In this document: one piece after another, positions 6,050 to 13,031 of the stretch | How the letters are laid out: each line of letters begins with the position of its first letter | Position numbering within the stretch: position 1 is the first letter of the stretch | Source of the DNA: CAYRXM01 sp964428175 | Lineage (GTDB): Bacteria > Chloroflexota > Anaerolineae > JAFGEY01 | Assembly (NCBI GenBank): GCA_964428175.1 | Contig: CAYRXM010000139.1 | Coordinates: 1-13,084 of the forward strand | Reading direction: 5' to 3' | DNA: 13,084 nucleotides | Position numbers and translations under genes: made by a program | The notes under the pieces: generated by a model | Told to the model about the DNA's origin: nothing | Databases searched by the model: none | The model's input: only the letters and a program-made list of their open reading frames with translations

Positions 6050-6080
6050 GGACACTCGAATACATCGTATTCGAGTGTCC
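6050..6080. repeat. Perfect 14-bp inverted repeat, 3-base centre
   Basis: GGACACTCGAATAC (6050-6063), ATC (6064-6066), and the exact reverse complement (6067-6080). It lies about 80 bases upstream of the start of the zinc-ribbon gene at 6162. Only scattered T's follow, so a terminator is uncertain. An operator, a processing hairpin or a recombination site would also fit. The symmetry is too long to be likely by chance. Confidence 0.8.
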
Positions 6081-6161
6081 TTCCTTGCCGGGACCATCTA
6101 TGCGATGAACTGGTCATCGCCGATGCCGGCAGGGAAGGCACACACAAGGGAGGATTACTCA

Positions 6162-6419
6162 ATGGCAGGAAAAGGCAAGTTCAACTGGAGGCAAGCTGTT
6201 TGTCCGAGCTGTGGTCGCCGCGTCTGGTTCAGCGAACCGATGGCCGTGGCCACCGTCCCATCGGCCTTCGCACACCTCGTGCCGCAGACCGTGATGGGCG
6301 AGTGCGGCCACACCGTCTCCGTCCGCTTTCTGGACAAGCCGGAGGAATTCGTGGCCGCCAACCAGGCTATGTTCGAGCGCCAGATGGCACGCCAGGCCGT
6401 CGCCGTGGAGGCAGCGTGA
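6162..6419 (+). CDS. Small zinc-ribbon-like protein
   Basis: 85 residues. C14-x-x-C17 (CPSCGRRVWF) and C48-x-H50 (GECGHTVSVRF) could bind one zinc ion in a ribbon fold. The C-terminal third (58-85) is a charged helix. I do not recognise a named family; such ribbons often bind DNA, RNA or protein. ATG 6162 was chosen because GGGAGG lies 8 bases upstream; the frame is open further upstream to 5976 but that part runs through the 6050-6080 palindrome and looks non-coding. Its stop overlaps the next start (TGATG), so the two genes are translationally coupled. Confidence 0.7.
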   Translation: MAGKGKFNWRQAVCPSCGRRVWFSEPMAVATVPSAFAHLVPQTVMGECGHTVSVRFLDKPEEFVAANQAMFERQMARQAVAVEAA

Positions 6420-6595
6420 TGGACTATTACACCCACGTGCTCAACACCACCCGCGACCCGGCCCTGCGCGTCGCCGCCGAACTGGCCCTCATCCGCGCCC
6501 GGCTGGCGCACGCCTGCGGGCAGGAGATGGAGGGTCAGCGCCGCCGCGTCCAGGCATCGCCGGCGCAGCCCCCGCGCAAACAGCCCCGCCGGTAA
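6419..6595 (+). CDS. 58-residue protein of unknown function
   Basis: The ATG overlaps the stop of the zinc-ribbon gene by one base (TGATG), a classical coupling arrangement. The protein begins MDYYTHVLNTTRDPALRVAA, continues as one amphipathic helix (LALIRARLAHACGQEMEG), and ends in a basic proline-rich tail (SPAQPPRKQPRR). I see no known domain. A good terminator at 6623-6651 follows 27 bases after the stop, which supports 6162-6595 as the end of an operon. Confidence 0.6.
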   Translation: MDYYTHVLNTTRDPALRVAAELALIRARLAHACGQEMEGQRRRVQASPAQPPRKQPRR

Positions 6596-6622
6596 CATCA
6601 CTGGACAGTCGTCCAGGCACAC

Positions 6623-6651
6623 AGGCGGCCTTCGATGAAGGCCGCCTTTTT
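6623..6651 (+). terminator. Intrinsic terminator
   Basis: Perfect 11-bp stem AGGCGGCCTTC (6623-6633) and GAAGGCCGCCT (6637-6647) around GAT, followed by TTTTT (6647-6651). A small extra hairpin (CTGGAC/GTCCAG, 6601-6616) precedes it. Confidence 0.9.
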
Positions 6652-6718
6652 CGTTGGGCGGCCCGGCAGGTTCGCCCGGCGACATCCATTTTTCATTGTT
6701 GGAAGGAGCAATGACACG

Positions 6719-7462
6719 ATGACAAGCTTTATGGACCTGGACCCGCGCGAGCGCGAGCGGCTGGTCAATGCTGCCGTCAACCGCTGCACCCGTCGTCTGG
6801 GCTATGACGTCAACATGAGCGACATCAACGATATGAAACAGGAAGCGCGGATCCGGATGTGGCAGGTCTGCCAGATGCAGGGCCGCGACGCCGCCGACCA
6901 CGACGATGCCGGCTACCTGATCGCCTGCGGCACCAACGCTGCCTGGCATCACTGGACGTACTTTGTCCTGCAGACCAGGTGTCACGGCAGACCGGGCAAG
7001 GACGGCCTCAGCGATTCCCAGCGCGGCGGCCTGCCGGCGATCACCTTTCCTCTGGATGCGTTGGAGACCGATGGCGATGAGGCCTGGGAAGAGACGATCG
7101 GCTATTGGGCAGGCGTGGACCTGGACGACATCACCCCGCTGGTGCTCGACACTCAACCCGGCGGCCGCTCGCCGCTCACCAACGAGCGCTGTGAGATCAT
7201 CTGGCGGCTGCTCAGCGTCTTTTACCCGCAGATCCAGAACACCGGCAAGCGCCGTCTGCTGACCATCCTCAGCCTGCTGACCGATGGCTGCAGCACGCGC
7301 AACATCGCCGACCAGTGCGGGATCGCCTTCCAGAGCGTCACCAAGCACCGCCAGCGGCTGCAGCGCTTCCTGGCCTGGCTGGCCGACATCGAACTGCCCT
7401 TTGATGAATCCTTTCCGGGCGATCAGTACCCGGTCATCGACTGGAGCGCGGCGCTGGCATAG
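6719..7462 (+). CDS. Second sigma-factor-like protein
   Basis: 247 residues from ATG 6719; the frame is open to 6635 but that part is the upstream terminator. GGAAGGAG lies about 10 bases upstream. Residues 35-49 (DINDMKQEARIRMWQ) match the region 2 motif seen in the protein at 5081-5668 (DREDMTQEAALTIWR). Residues 180-217 hold a region 4-like helix-turn-helix (LLTDGCSTRNIADQCGIAFQSVTKHRQRL). The middle is an acidic linker of about 80 residues, longer than in ECF sigma factors. The two proteins are distant paralogues. It may be a sigma factor or a sigma-derived regulator; no direct evidence separates these. It follows a terminator with no obvious promoter of its own. Confidence 0.65.
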   Translation: MTSFMDLDPRERERLVNAAVNRCTRRLGYDVNMSDINDMKQEARIRMWQVCQMQGRDAADHDDAGYLIACGTNAAWHHWTYFVLQTRCHGRPGKDGLSDSQRGGLPAITFPLDALETDGDEAWEETIGYWAGVDLDDITPLVLDTQPGGRSPLTNERCEIIWRLLSVFYPQIQNTGKRRLLTILSLLTDGCSTRNIADQCGIAFQSVTKHRQRLQRFLAWLADIELPFDESFPGDQYPVIDWSAALA

Positions 7463-7576
7463 CGCGGCGTCACATCCTCAGTTCAAACACAAGCAAGTTC
7501 ACACGCGGTGAGCAACCTTTGGTCCTCATCACACATCATTCACAGGCAGTTGAGTTCACTGCCAGGAGAAAGCACA

Positions 7577-7819
7577 ATGACACGCACAGTCGAGAATTGC
7601 ATCATTCACCAGTCGAGGCGCAACATCCGCCTCCCCATCGGCGGCCGGACGGTCTACGTCTCGCGCCGGGAGGCCCACGCCCTGGCCCAACTCGCCCAGG
7701 CCAACGCCATCCTGGGCCGGGATGCGGCTGAAACGGTCGGCCAACTGCTCGCGGCGCTCGAACAGATGCGCTCGGTGGCGAACAACCCGCTGCTGGTTGG
7801 TGCCGCAGGAGCGACGTGA
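7577..7819 (+). CDS. 80-residue protein of unknown function
   Basis: ATG 7577 with AGGAG nine bases upstream; the frame is open from GTG 7508 but that part lacks a ribosome site. Residues 15-36 (RNIRLPIGGRTVYVSRREAHAL) suggest a short beta hairpin leading into a helix, then a long helix to about 70. No cysteine pair other than a single Cys is present. I do not recognise the family. A GTG-started small gene follows two bases after its stop. Confidence 0.55.
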   Translation: MTRTVENCIIHQSRRNIRLPIGGRTVYVSRREAHALAQLAQANAILGRDAAETVGQLLAALEQMRSVANNPLLVGAAGAT

Positions 7820-7820
7820 G

Positions 7821-7967
7821 GTGGCCGACAACATCGTCTCGATGGCTGAGTATTTGCGCTCGCATCCTATGGATGCGACACGTCGACGCAAAAAACGCGA
7901 TGTCCATCCACAGCAGTCAAACATCATCCCCTTTCCCAGGCGCGGCCCACGCCGGCCTGCGGCATAG
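7821..7967 (+). CDS. 48-residue basic protein of unknown function
   Basis: GTG 7821, one base after the stop of the previous gene, with AGGAG about ten bases upstream. The product begins MADNIVSMAEYLRSHP and ends in a strongly basic stretch with RRRKKR and a proline/arginine tail. It may bind nucleic acid, by charge only. The terminator at 7971-7999 begins three bases after its stop, which supports it as the last gene of the unit. It is short and could be missed by gene callers. Confidence 0.5.
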   Translation: MADNIVSMAEYLRSHPMDATRRRKKRDVHPQQSNIIPFPRRGPRRPAA

Positions 7968-7970
7968 CAG

Positions 7971-7999
7971 AAAAGCCCGGAATCGCTCCGGGCTTTTTT
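7971..7999 (+). terminator. Intrinsic terminator
   Basis: AAAAGCCCGGA (7971-7981), loop ATCGC, TCCGGGCTTTT (7987-7997), T-tract 7994-7999. The A's upstream make it partly bidirectional. Confidence 0.93.
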
Positions 8000-8005
8000 G
8001 TTGCA

Positions 8006-8034
8006 TTGCATGTTCAGTATTCTTGTGTTAGAAT
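8006..8034 (+). promoter_or_regulatory. Promoter of the WGR-HTH unit
   Basis: TTGCAT (8006-8011), 17-base spacer, TAGAAT (8029-8034), directly after the terminator and 22 bases before ATG 8057. The spacer ends in TTCTTGTGT, and the 11-base string TTCTTGTGTTA recurs at the same place in the promoter at 11876-11904. Confidence 0.75.
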
Positions 8035-8056
8035 GAGTGCAGGAGGTAAAGCCAAG

Positions 8057-8296
8057 ATGCAGCCGATCCGCCTGGAAAGCCACGATCCCAAGACCAATCG
8101 GGCGCGCTTTTATGTCCTATATGTCGCCAGGACGCTGTGGGGGCTATGGACCTTGCGCCGCGAGTGGGGACGGATCGGCCAAAGGGCGCGCGGCGTCCGG
8201 GTGGATGAGTGCGATTCGGAAGACGAAGCGCTGCTGCGCGCGGCAGAGATCATCGAACTGCGGCTGCGGCACAGGTACGTGGTCAAGGACCATTGA
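8057..8296 (+). CDS. Stand-alone WGR domain protein
   Basis: 79 residues, almost all one WGR domain: strands FYVLYVARTLWGLWTLRREW, the signature W37-G38-R39 followed by IGQRARG, and a helix (EDEALLRAAEIIELRLRHRY). WGR domains in PARPs bind DNA ends and the neighbouring domains; in bacteria they occur alone or with MolR-type proteins. Its role here is presumably nucleic-acid binding (inference). ATG 8057 is chosen because AGGAGG lies ten bases upstream and the domain begins at once; an in-frame extension to 8006 overlaps the promoter. The HTH gene follows after 32 bases, so the two likely share one mRNA. Confidence 0.85.
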   Translation: MQPIRLESHDPKTNRARFYVLYVARTLWGLWTLRREWGRIGQRARGVRVDECDSEDEALLRAAEIIELRLRHRYVVKDH

Positions 8297-8328
8297 GCGA
8301 CGTTTGGAAAAAAAGGAGAACAGAGAAG

Positions 8329-8532
8329 ATGAACGACCTGGCGTCTGAAGTAATGACCGTTGACGAGATGGCCGTCTACCTGCGGCTGCACCCTCTGACG
8401 GTGCGCGCGATGGCCCGCAAGGGTGACCTGCCGGTGTTCAAAGTGGGCCGGCAGTGGCGGGCCAAACGCGATCTGCTGGATGCGTGGATCAAACGCCGGA
8501 GACTGGAGAATGTCAATCGGTCGGACGGCTAG
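8329..8532 (+). CDS. Excisionase-family helix-turn-helix protein
   Basis: 67 residues. Residues 8-52 match the excisionase/MerR-like small HTH family: MTVDEMAVYLRLHPLTVRAM, then ARKGDLPVFKVGRQWRAKRDLLDAWI, including the GxLPxxKxGRxWR wing that is diagnostic. Such proteins bind DNA as recombination directionality factors or small regulators. An AAGGAG lies about 11 bases before ATG 8329. It is the only clear candidate for the partner of the tyrosine recombinase at 911-1786, though the genes are 6.5 kb apart. It is co-directional with the WGR gene and convergent with the large HEAT gene. Confidence 0.88.
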   Translation: MNDLASEVMTVDEMAVYLRLHPLTVRAMARKGDLPVFKVGRQWRAKRDLLDAWIKRRRLENVNRSDG

Positions 8533-8597
8533 GAGGCATTTGCCGCGGGTATGTCCACTGATCGACAGCCGGGAAAGCGTGGTCATTATTCCTTTTC

Positions 8598-8612
8598 ACG
8601 ACGTTATGTCGT
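8598..8612. repeat. Small hairpin between convergent genes
   Basis: ACGAC (8598-8602), GTTAT, GTCGT (8608-8612). It lies in the 80-base gap between two converging genes, but there is no T-tract on the plus side and only a weak A/T flank on the other. A terminator role is possible, not shown. Confidence 0.3.
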
Positions 8613-11600
8613 CTATGCTCCCTCTTTTGCCATCAGTGCCTCGACGATGGATAGACCAGCCGGATGAGTGAAATCGTAGGTCAGGCCCAACTCTTTGGCC
8701 TGCGCTATGCCCAACCGCGCCAGGTGATGAACCTGGCGTACCAGGTCTGGCCGACTGATCGCCCAGCCGCGCTGCTGGAACTCGTATATACGCCACCCGG
8801 CTCTTGTGAGCGCCTGCTCTGGCCGCAAATCGGGTGGATAAAAGGCTACCCTCTTGGCGCGCAATGTCTCACCCATGTCCACGGCGAAGCCACGTTCACG
8901 CGCCACACGGACTAGCTCAGGGGCATAGATCGTCTCCCTGAGTTCGATCAGCCGGTCTCGCCAGCCGGCAATGTCCTGTTCCGTGACCCCATCCATGGGT
9001 GCTTCACAGTAAGCCTGCAGTAGATAGGGCATGGCTTCGTGTGCCCCGTTCGCGCGAAATTCCTCGTCGATCCGGGCGTGAAACTCGGCCCAGGTCACCA
9101 GATCCCTCCGCCGCTGCCGCAGCGCGGCCAGCATAACGGCATAAGCCGCCGTGCGATAGCCCAACTCCCACATCTTGGCGATAAACGAACGCACCGCCTC
9201 ACGCGGCAGCGCGACGAAGCGCGTGTTGTGAATGGCGGCCACCAGGATCCGGCTTGCTTGCTCGTGCATACCCTCGCCGGTATAACAGGAAACCCACTTC
9301 ATCACCCGCTCCGCATCAAGGCCCTCGATCTCGTGCTCCAGGGCGGCCACGGCGAATTGAACGCCATAGCCGTACATCCTGGCTGCATACCCGTCAGGGG
9401 CAAACCCCCGGGCCTCAGCCTGAACGCCCTCCACCCCCCTCTCAAACATTCCATCCACCCTATCCATTAGCCACCGAACGGCGGCCATACGGTCAGTTGG
9501 GGTGACCCAAAGCCCATAAGGCATCGCGAGCGCGCGGAGTATGCTCATAAAGATGGGGAATGTCCCATCGTGGATAGCCTGCTCATACCCGATCGCTTTG
9601 CCCAACCAGTCCACTGCCTCGTCAAAGGTGAACCACTGTGGCAGCCGTTCCAGACAAAAGTGCACCAGCCGGGCACCCGCGCTGGTATCCGAGACCCCGG
9701 TGGGGTTATCCAGTGCCTGAGCGATGGTAGCCCGGATCTGGTCCAGCGGGGCTACGGAATAATATCCCGCGTCGTAAGCCGCGACCTGGAGCAAACCCTT
9801 TTTTGCCGTCTGCCCGGCCTCTTCCAGAAGCGCGATCCAGCTCTCGATCTCCGAGTTGTCCAGCTGCAGGCTCTCGCCGTGGTCGATGGCGGCGATGCCC
9901 AATTGGACAAAGGCGTTGTAGGTGCGTCCATACTTGTAATGGCCGATCTCTTCTTTGATCTCAGCCACCAGCGACATCCAACCGCGCACGTCCGCTGCCG
10001 TAAGCCCCGGCAGGCCAGCCTGGATGGCTGCACGGCCTAGCTCGAACGTCGCACGAGCATCAGGTTTGTTCATTTTCTCTATAATGGTAGCCCTCAACCA
10101 ACGCCGAATATCCTCTGCCGTTAGCCCATTGACCCCAACGGCCGCCACGCCGATCTGCACCGCCAGGGTAAGATGGATGTCCGGTCCCAAGCAAGGCGCG
10201 ATCCAGGCATGCACATCCTCCGGCGTGATGCCCGGCACACCCGCCTCCAGGGCGGCAAAGATGATCCGAGTCGCCAGGTCCCGATCCGTGACCAGGTAGC
10301 GCCCTACCCAGTCGCGGATCTCGTCGGCGCCGATCGCCTCGGCGTGATGAGCAATGCCGGCGGTCACCAACTCGAAGAACCGGGCCTTGTCCCAATCCAT
10401 GCATGCCTGTGCCCATCCCCGCACATCCTGTGGCGTGATGCCCTCGACGCCGTGCGTCAGCGCCGCGACGACCAACTTGAGGAACGCAGCCGGGTCTCGC
10501 TCCCGGTACGCCTCTGCCCAGGCGCGCACATCGTCGCCGGCGACAGCGCCGCACGAAAGAGATATGGCCTTGATGGCACAGTCGATCCATGCCGCGCCCT
10601 GTTCGCGACGGTGCCATTCCCACAACGCGAGCCGCGTCTTCCAAATCGCCAGCACCGTCTCGGTGACGATCTCGCGACTGTGGGTGAACGCATCGATGAC
10701 CGGGAAACCGCGCTCGTCCCCCATCTGGCGCAACGCACGCGCGGCGGCATAACCGACTCGATCGTCGGGGTCGTCGAGTGCCAGGGACAGCCCGCCCACC
10801 GCACGCTGGTCGCCGATCTGGCCCAACACCTCGGCCGCCAGCCGGCGCACACGCGGGCTGGCCTTTTGCAGCACAGCCAACAACGATTCGACAGCCGGCG
10901 CGCCCGTCTGGCATAGCACCGCGGCGGCCTCCGTGGCGATCTGTTCGTCGGCGCTGGCCAGGGCCGCGATCAGGGCGGAGAGAGCAGCCTCACCCAGACC
11001 AAGCAAGGCAACTCGGATCATCGCCAACACCTCTGCATCCTCTTCGACCCGCAGCGCGTCGATCAGCGCGTCGATCGCCGGCGCGCCCACTTTGCACAAT
11101 GCGGCTGCGGCCAGCTTGCGCTTGTTCGGCTCACACTTGACCACGTCACCCAATGCGGCCAACGCGTCGGGACTGCCGATGCGAACCAGCGCCTGGATCG
11201 CTTGTGCGCCGCATTCAGAGTCCAGATGTCCAATCGCCGCACAAAGCGGGCTGATCGCGGGGGACCCGAACGCGACCAGCGCATCGGCCGCGCTGTGGAC
11301 CCACCGTCTGTCCGCCAGGCAGGCAACCATCGGTTCGATTGCCCGGCGGTCGCCGATCGCGCCTAACGTAAGCAGGGCAGACGGGAGATTTGATCCTTTC
11401 TGTGCCAGCGCAGCGATCAATGGCTCGACGGCCGGTGCGCCGATCTGAACCAGCGCCTGGGACGCCGTTTTGCCCAGGTAGCCAGCACCCAGGAGAGCGA
11501 TGAGTGGAGAGATCGCGCTGGGATCGCCGATCTCTCCCAGCGCGCGCGCCGCGTCGCATTGGACGCCTATATCTTTCTCGTAGCTCAGTGCCTTGATCAA

Positions 11601-11660
11601 AGCCTTAACGTCGCGCCTGGCTGCCAGTTTTTCGATATTGGGTGGACCAAACAAGGGCAT
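8613..11660 (-). CDS. HEAT-repeat protein with a second, 35-residue helical repeat
   Basis: 1015 residues from ATG 11660, chosen for GGGAGGG about ten bases upstream (the frame is open to 11744). Residues 10-340 are PBS-lyase-type HEAT repeats of about 31 residues (VQCDAARALGEIGDPSAISPLIALL and kin). Residues 375-608 are another helical repeat with signature (G-x-T)-x-x-(D/E)-(V/I)-R-x-W; tryptophans at 381, 416, 451, 486 and 521 are exactly 35 apart, then 561 and 608. Further, looser units carry W685, W730, W789 and W900. The C-terminal 100 residues (AGWRIYEFQQRGWAISRPDL) I do not recognise. No signal peptide or membrane segment. Such solenoids are usually scaffolds that bind protein or nucleic acid. 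A promoter lies at 11750-11778. The zinc-ribbon gene is divergent. Confidence 0.9.
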   Translation of the reverse strand: MPLFGPPNIEKLAARRDVKALIKALSYEKDIGVQCDAARALGEIGDPSAISPLIALLGAGYLGKTASQALVQIGAPAVEPLIAALAQKGSNLPSALLTLGAIGDRRAIEPMVACLADRRWVHSAADALVAFGSPAISPLCAAIGHLDSECGAQAIQALVRIGSPDALAALGDVVKCEPNKRKLAAAALCKVGAPAIDALIDALRVEEDAEVLAMIRVALLGLGEAALSALIAALASADEQIATEAAAVLCQTGAPAVESLLAVLQKASPRVRRLAAEVLGQIGDQRAVGGLSLALDDPDDRVGYAAARALRQMGDERGFPVIDAFTHSREIVTETVLAIWKTRLALWEWHRREQGAAWIDCAIKAISLSCGAVAGDDVRAWAEAYRERDPAAFLKLVVAALTHGVEGITPQDVRGWAQACMDWDKARFFELVTAGIAHHAEAIGADEIRDWVGRYLVTDRDLATRIIFAALEAGVPGITPEDVHAWIAPCLGPDIHLTLAVQIGVAAVGVNGLTAEDIRRWLRATIIEKMNKPDARATFELGRAAIQAGLPGLTAADVRGWMSLVAEIKEEIGHYKYGRTYNAFVQLGIAAIDHGESLQLDNSEIESWIALLEEAGQTAKKGLLQVAAYDAGYYSVAPLDQIRATIAQALDNPTGVSDTSAGARLVHFCLERLPQWFTFDEAVDWLGKAIGYEQAIHDGTFPIFMSILRALAMPYGLWVTPTDRMAAVRWLMDRVDGMFERGVEGVQAEARGFAPDGYAARMYGYGVQFAVAALEHEIEGLDAERVMKWVSCYTGEGMHEQASRILVAAIHNTRFVALPREAVRSFIAKMWELGYRTAAYAVMLAALRQRRRDLVTWAEFHARIDEEFRANGAHEAMPYLLQAYCEAPMDGVTEQDIAGWRDRLIELRETIYAPELVRVARERGFAVDMGETLRAKRVAFYPPDLRPEQALTRAGWRIYEFQQRGWAISRPDLVRQVHHLARLGIAQAKELGLTYDFTHPAGLSIVEALMAKEGA

Positions 11661-11749
11661 AGCGATATTCCCTCCCGGCAATGTGCCAGAAACTATTGCC
11701 TCTGCGAGGATATGGATATGCAAAAGGTAAGCGAATCGATGCAATAGAC

Positions 11750-11778
11750 AGGATAATGGCGATTTTGACTTTTGTCAA
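11750..11778 (-). promoter_or_regulatory. Promoter of the HEAT-repeat gene
   Basis: On the minus strand: TTGACA (11778-11773), 17-base spacer, TATCCT (11755-11750). The -35 is perfect, the -10 is 4 of 6. It leaves a leader of about 85 bases. The -35 overlaps the inverted repeat TTGAC/GTCAA. Confidence 0.6.
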
Positions 11779-11875
11779 GCCCGCCAGCAAAGGATGATTT
11801 CTCATCAACCGAAAGAGCGTGGACGTTTTTGAACAATCGTACTATGGGGCAGTGCTTTCGTCAAATGCCGCGCAT

Positions 11876-11904
11876 TTGCATTGGCCGGTTTCTTGTGTTA
11901 CCAT
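11876..11904 (+). promoter_or_regulatory. Promoter of the zinc-ribbon gene
   Basis: TTGCAT (11876-11881), 17-base spacer, TACCAT (11899-11904), about 70 bases before ATG 11975. The -10 alone is weak, but -35, spacer length and TTCTTGTGTTA (11890-11900) are identical to the promoter at 8006-8034. Confidence 0.55.
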
Positions 11905-11974
11905 CCACTCGAAGCTGTCCAGCGCGCATTCGCTGGCTATTCCAGATCGGTTGTCGAGCCACAGGAGGTCCTCC

Positions 11975-13031
11975 ATGCGTGTATCCCAGTGTCCAGCTTG
12001 CGGCGCATCCCTGCCGCCCGAAACGGCACAATGCCCGTACTGTCACAGCTATCTGCGCTCCGACGATGCAGCATCGCTGGCGCAGCCTGACCGGTTTCAC
12101 GGTTTCACCTTCGAGCGGCGCAGCGAACCCAACGAGCAGGCGTTCACCTTCTCCGTGCCCAAGGGCTGGCTGCTGGAAGGTGGCGTCGTCCGCGCTAACC
12201 ACATGCAGCAGATAGTGAACGCCCAGACGATCGCCGCCAGGGTCGATTTCGCCGTCAAGCGGGATGCTGCCGGTTCGGTGATGATCCGCTGGGTGCCGGA
12301 GATCAAATACTGTGACGCGCGGATGCTGCCGGCGGCGATGTTCTTTCCGCCGGGCAGCAACTATGGCGGGATGATCGTCTGGCCGCTGATGTCGGGAGCG
12401 GATTTCCTGGTGCAGATGGCCTTTGGGTGGGCGCATCCCCAGGCGCAGCAGGTGCAGGTGGTGCGCCAGCAGTCTCAGCCGGCGATGGTCGAGCACTATC
12501 GCCGCCAGGTCGCGCAACTGGGCGGCGCCACGCCCTTCCAGTACGACGGCGGCGAGGCCGTGTTCCGCTACCTGGAAGGCAGCGCGCGCTACGAGGAGCA
12601 CGCCTTCACCTGCATCGAGTCGATGGGGCCGTTGGGCGGTGGGATGTGGAGCAACAAGAACACCGTGCTGCTGCGCACGCCGGATGGGGAATTTGCGCGT
12701 TGGGAGCCGGTGCTCAGACACATCTGGACCTCGGGCGAGATCGACCTGCACTGGGTGGCCCGCGAGCAGGCCAGCCAGGAGATGCTCTCGCAGGCCTATC
12801 TCAACGCCCAGCAGGCTGAGCAGTTCCGTGCCCGCCGCGCGCTGGAGATTCAGCGCGACTTGCAGCGCACCGCCAACGAGATCGTCGAGCACCGGCGCAT
12901 GACCCACGCCGAGATCCGCAACGACAGCTATCTGATGCTGACCGGGCAGGAAGAGTACGTCAACCCGTACACCAACCGGATCGACACCGCCTCCAACGAG
13001 TGGTCGCACCGTTGGGTCACCGCGAGCGGCG
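11975..13031 (+). CDS. Zinc-ribbon protein with VPKGW domain, 3' end missing
   Basis: About 352 codons before the adapter starts at 13032. C6-x-x-C9 and C20-x-x-C23 (CPACGASLPPETAQCPYC) form a double-CxxC zinc ribbon. From 44 on comes a large beta-rich region starting FTFERRSEPNEQAFTFSVPKGW, then a long charged helix (about 272-318, QAEQFRARRALEIQRDLQRT), and a tail with YVNPYTNRIDTASNEWSHRWV. The last encoded residues EIGRASCRDRV and the stop at 13064-13066 are adapter translation, not protein; the true end is off the contig. ATG 11975 has AGGAGG six bases upstream. I know similar zinc-ribbon proteins only as uncharacterised. It is divergent from the HEAT gene, with a 314-base gap holding both promoters. 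Confidence 0.85.

Larger units (their letters stand above)
5669..6161. other. Hairpin-rich gap without a recognisable gene
   Basis: 493 bases between the sigma-like gene and the small zinc-ribbon gene. Frames here (for example 5691-6005 minus, 5935-6162 minus) have no convincing protein character. The stretch holds four inverted repeats, at 5804-5821, 5856-5876, 5892-5921 and 6050-6080, and a TTTTTT at 5871-5876. A non-coding RNA, a terminator region or a DNA-processing site are all possible. Composition is pyrimidine-rich in places. Confidence 0.55.

Noticed and set aside
6155..7348. Minus-strand frame of 397 codons
   Set aside because: It crosses two genes, a terminator and a ribosome site on the plus strand, and its protein has no domain-like pattern.
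8911..8940. TAGCTCAGGGG string resembling a tRNA D arm
   Set aside because: No acceptor or T arm around it; it lies inside the HEAT-repeat gene.
11861..13009. Minus-strand frame of 382 codons
   Set aside because: Shadow of the zinc-ribbon gene, whose double CxxC motif and ribosome site are clear.
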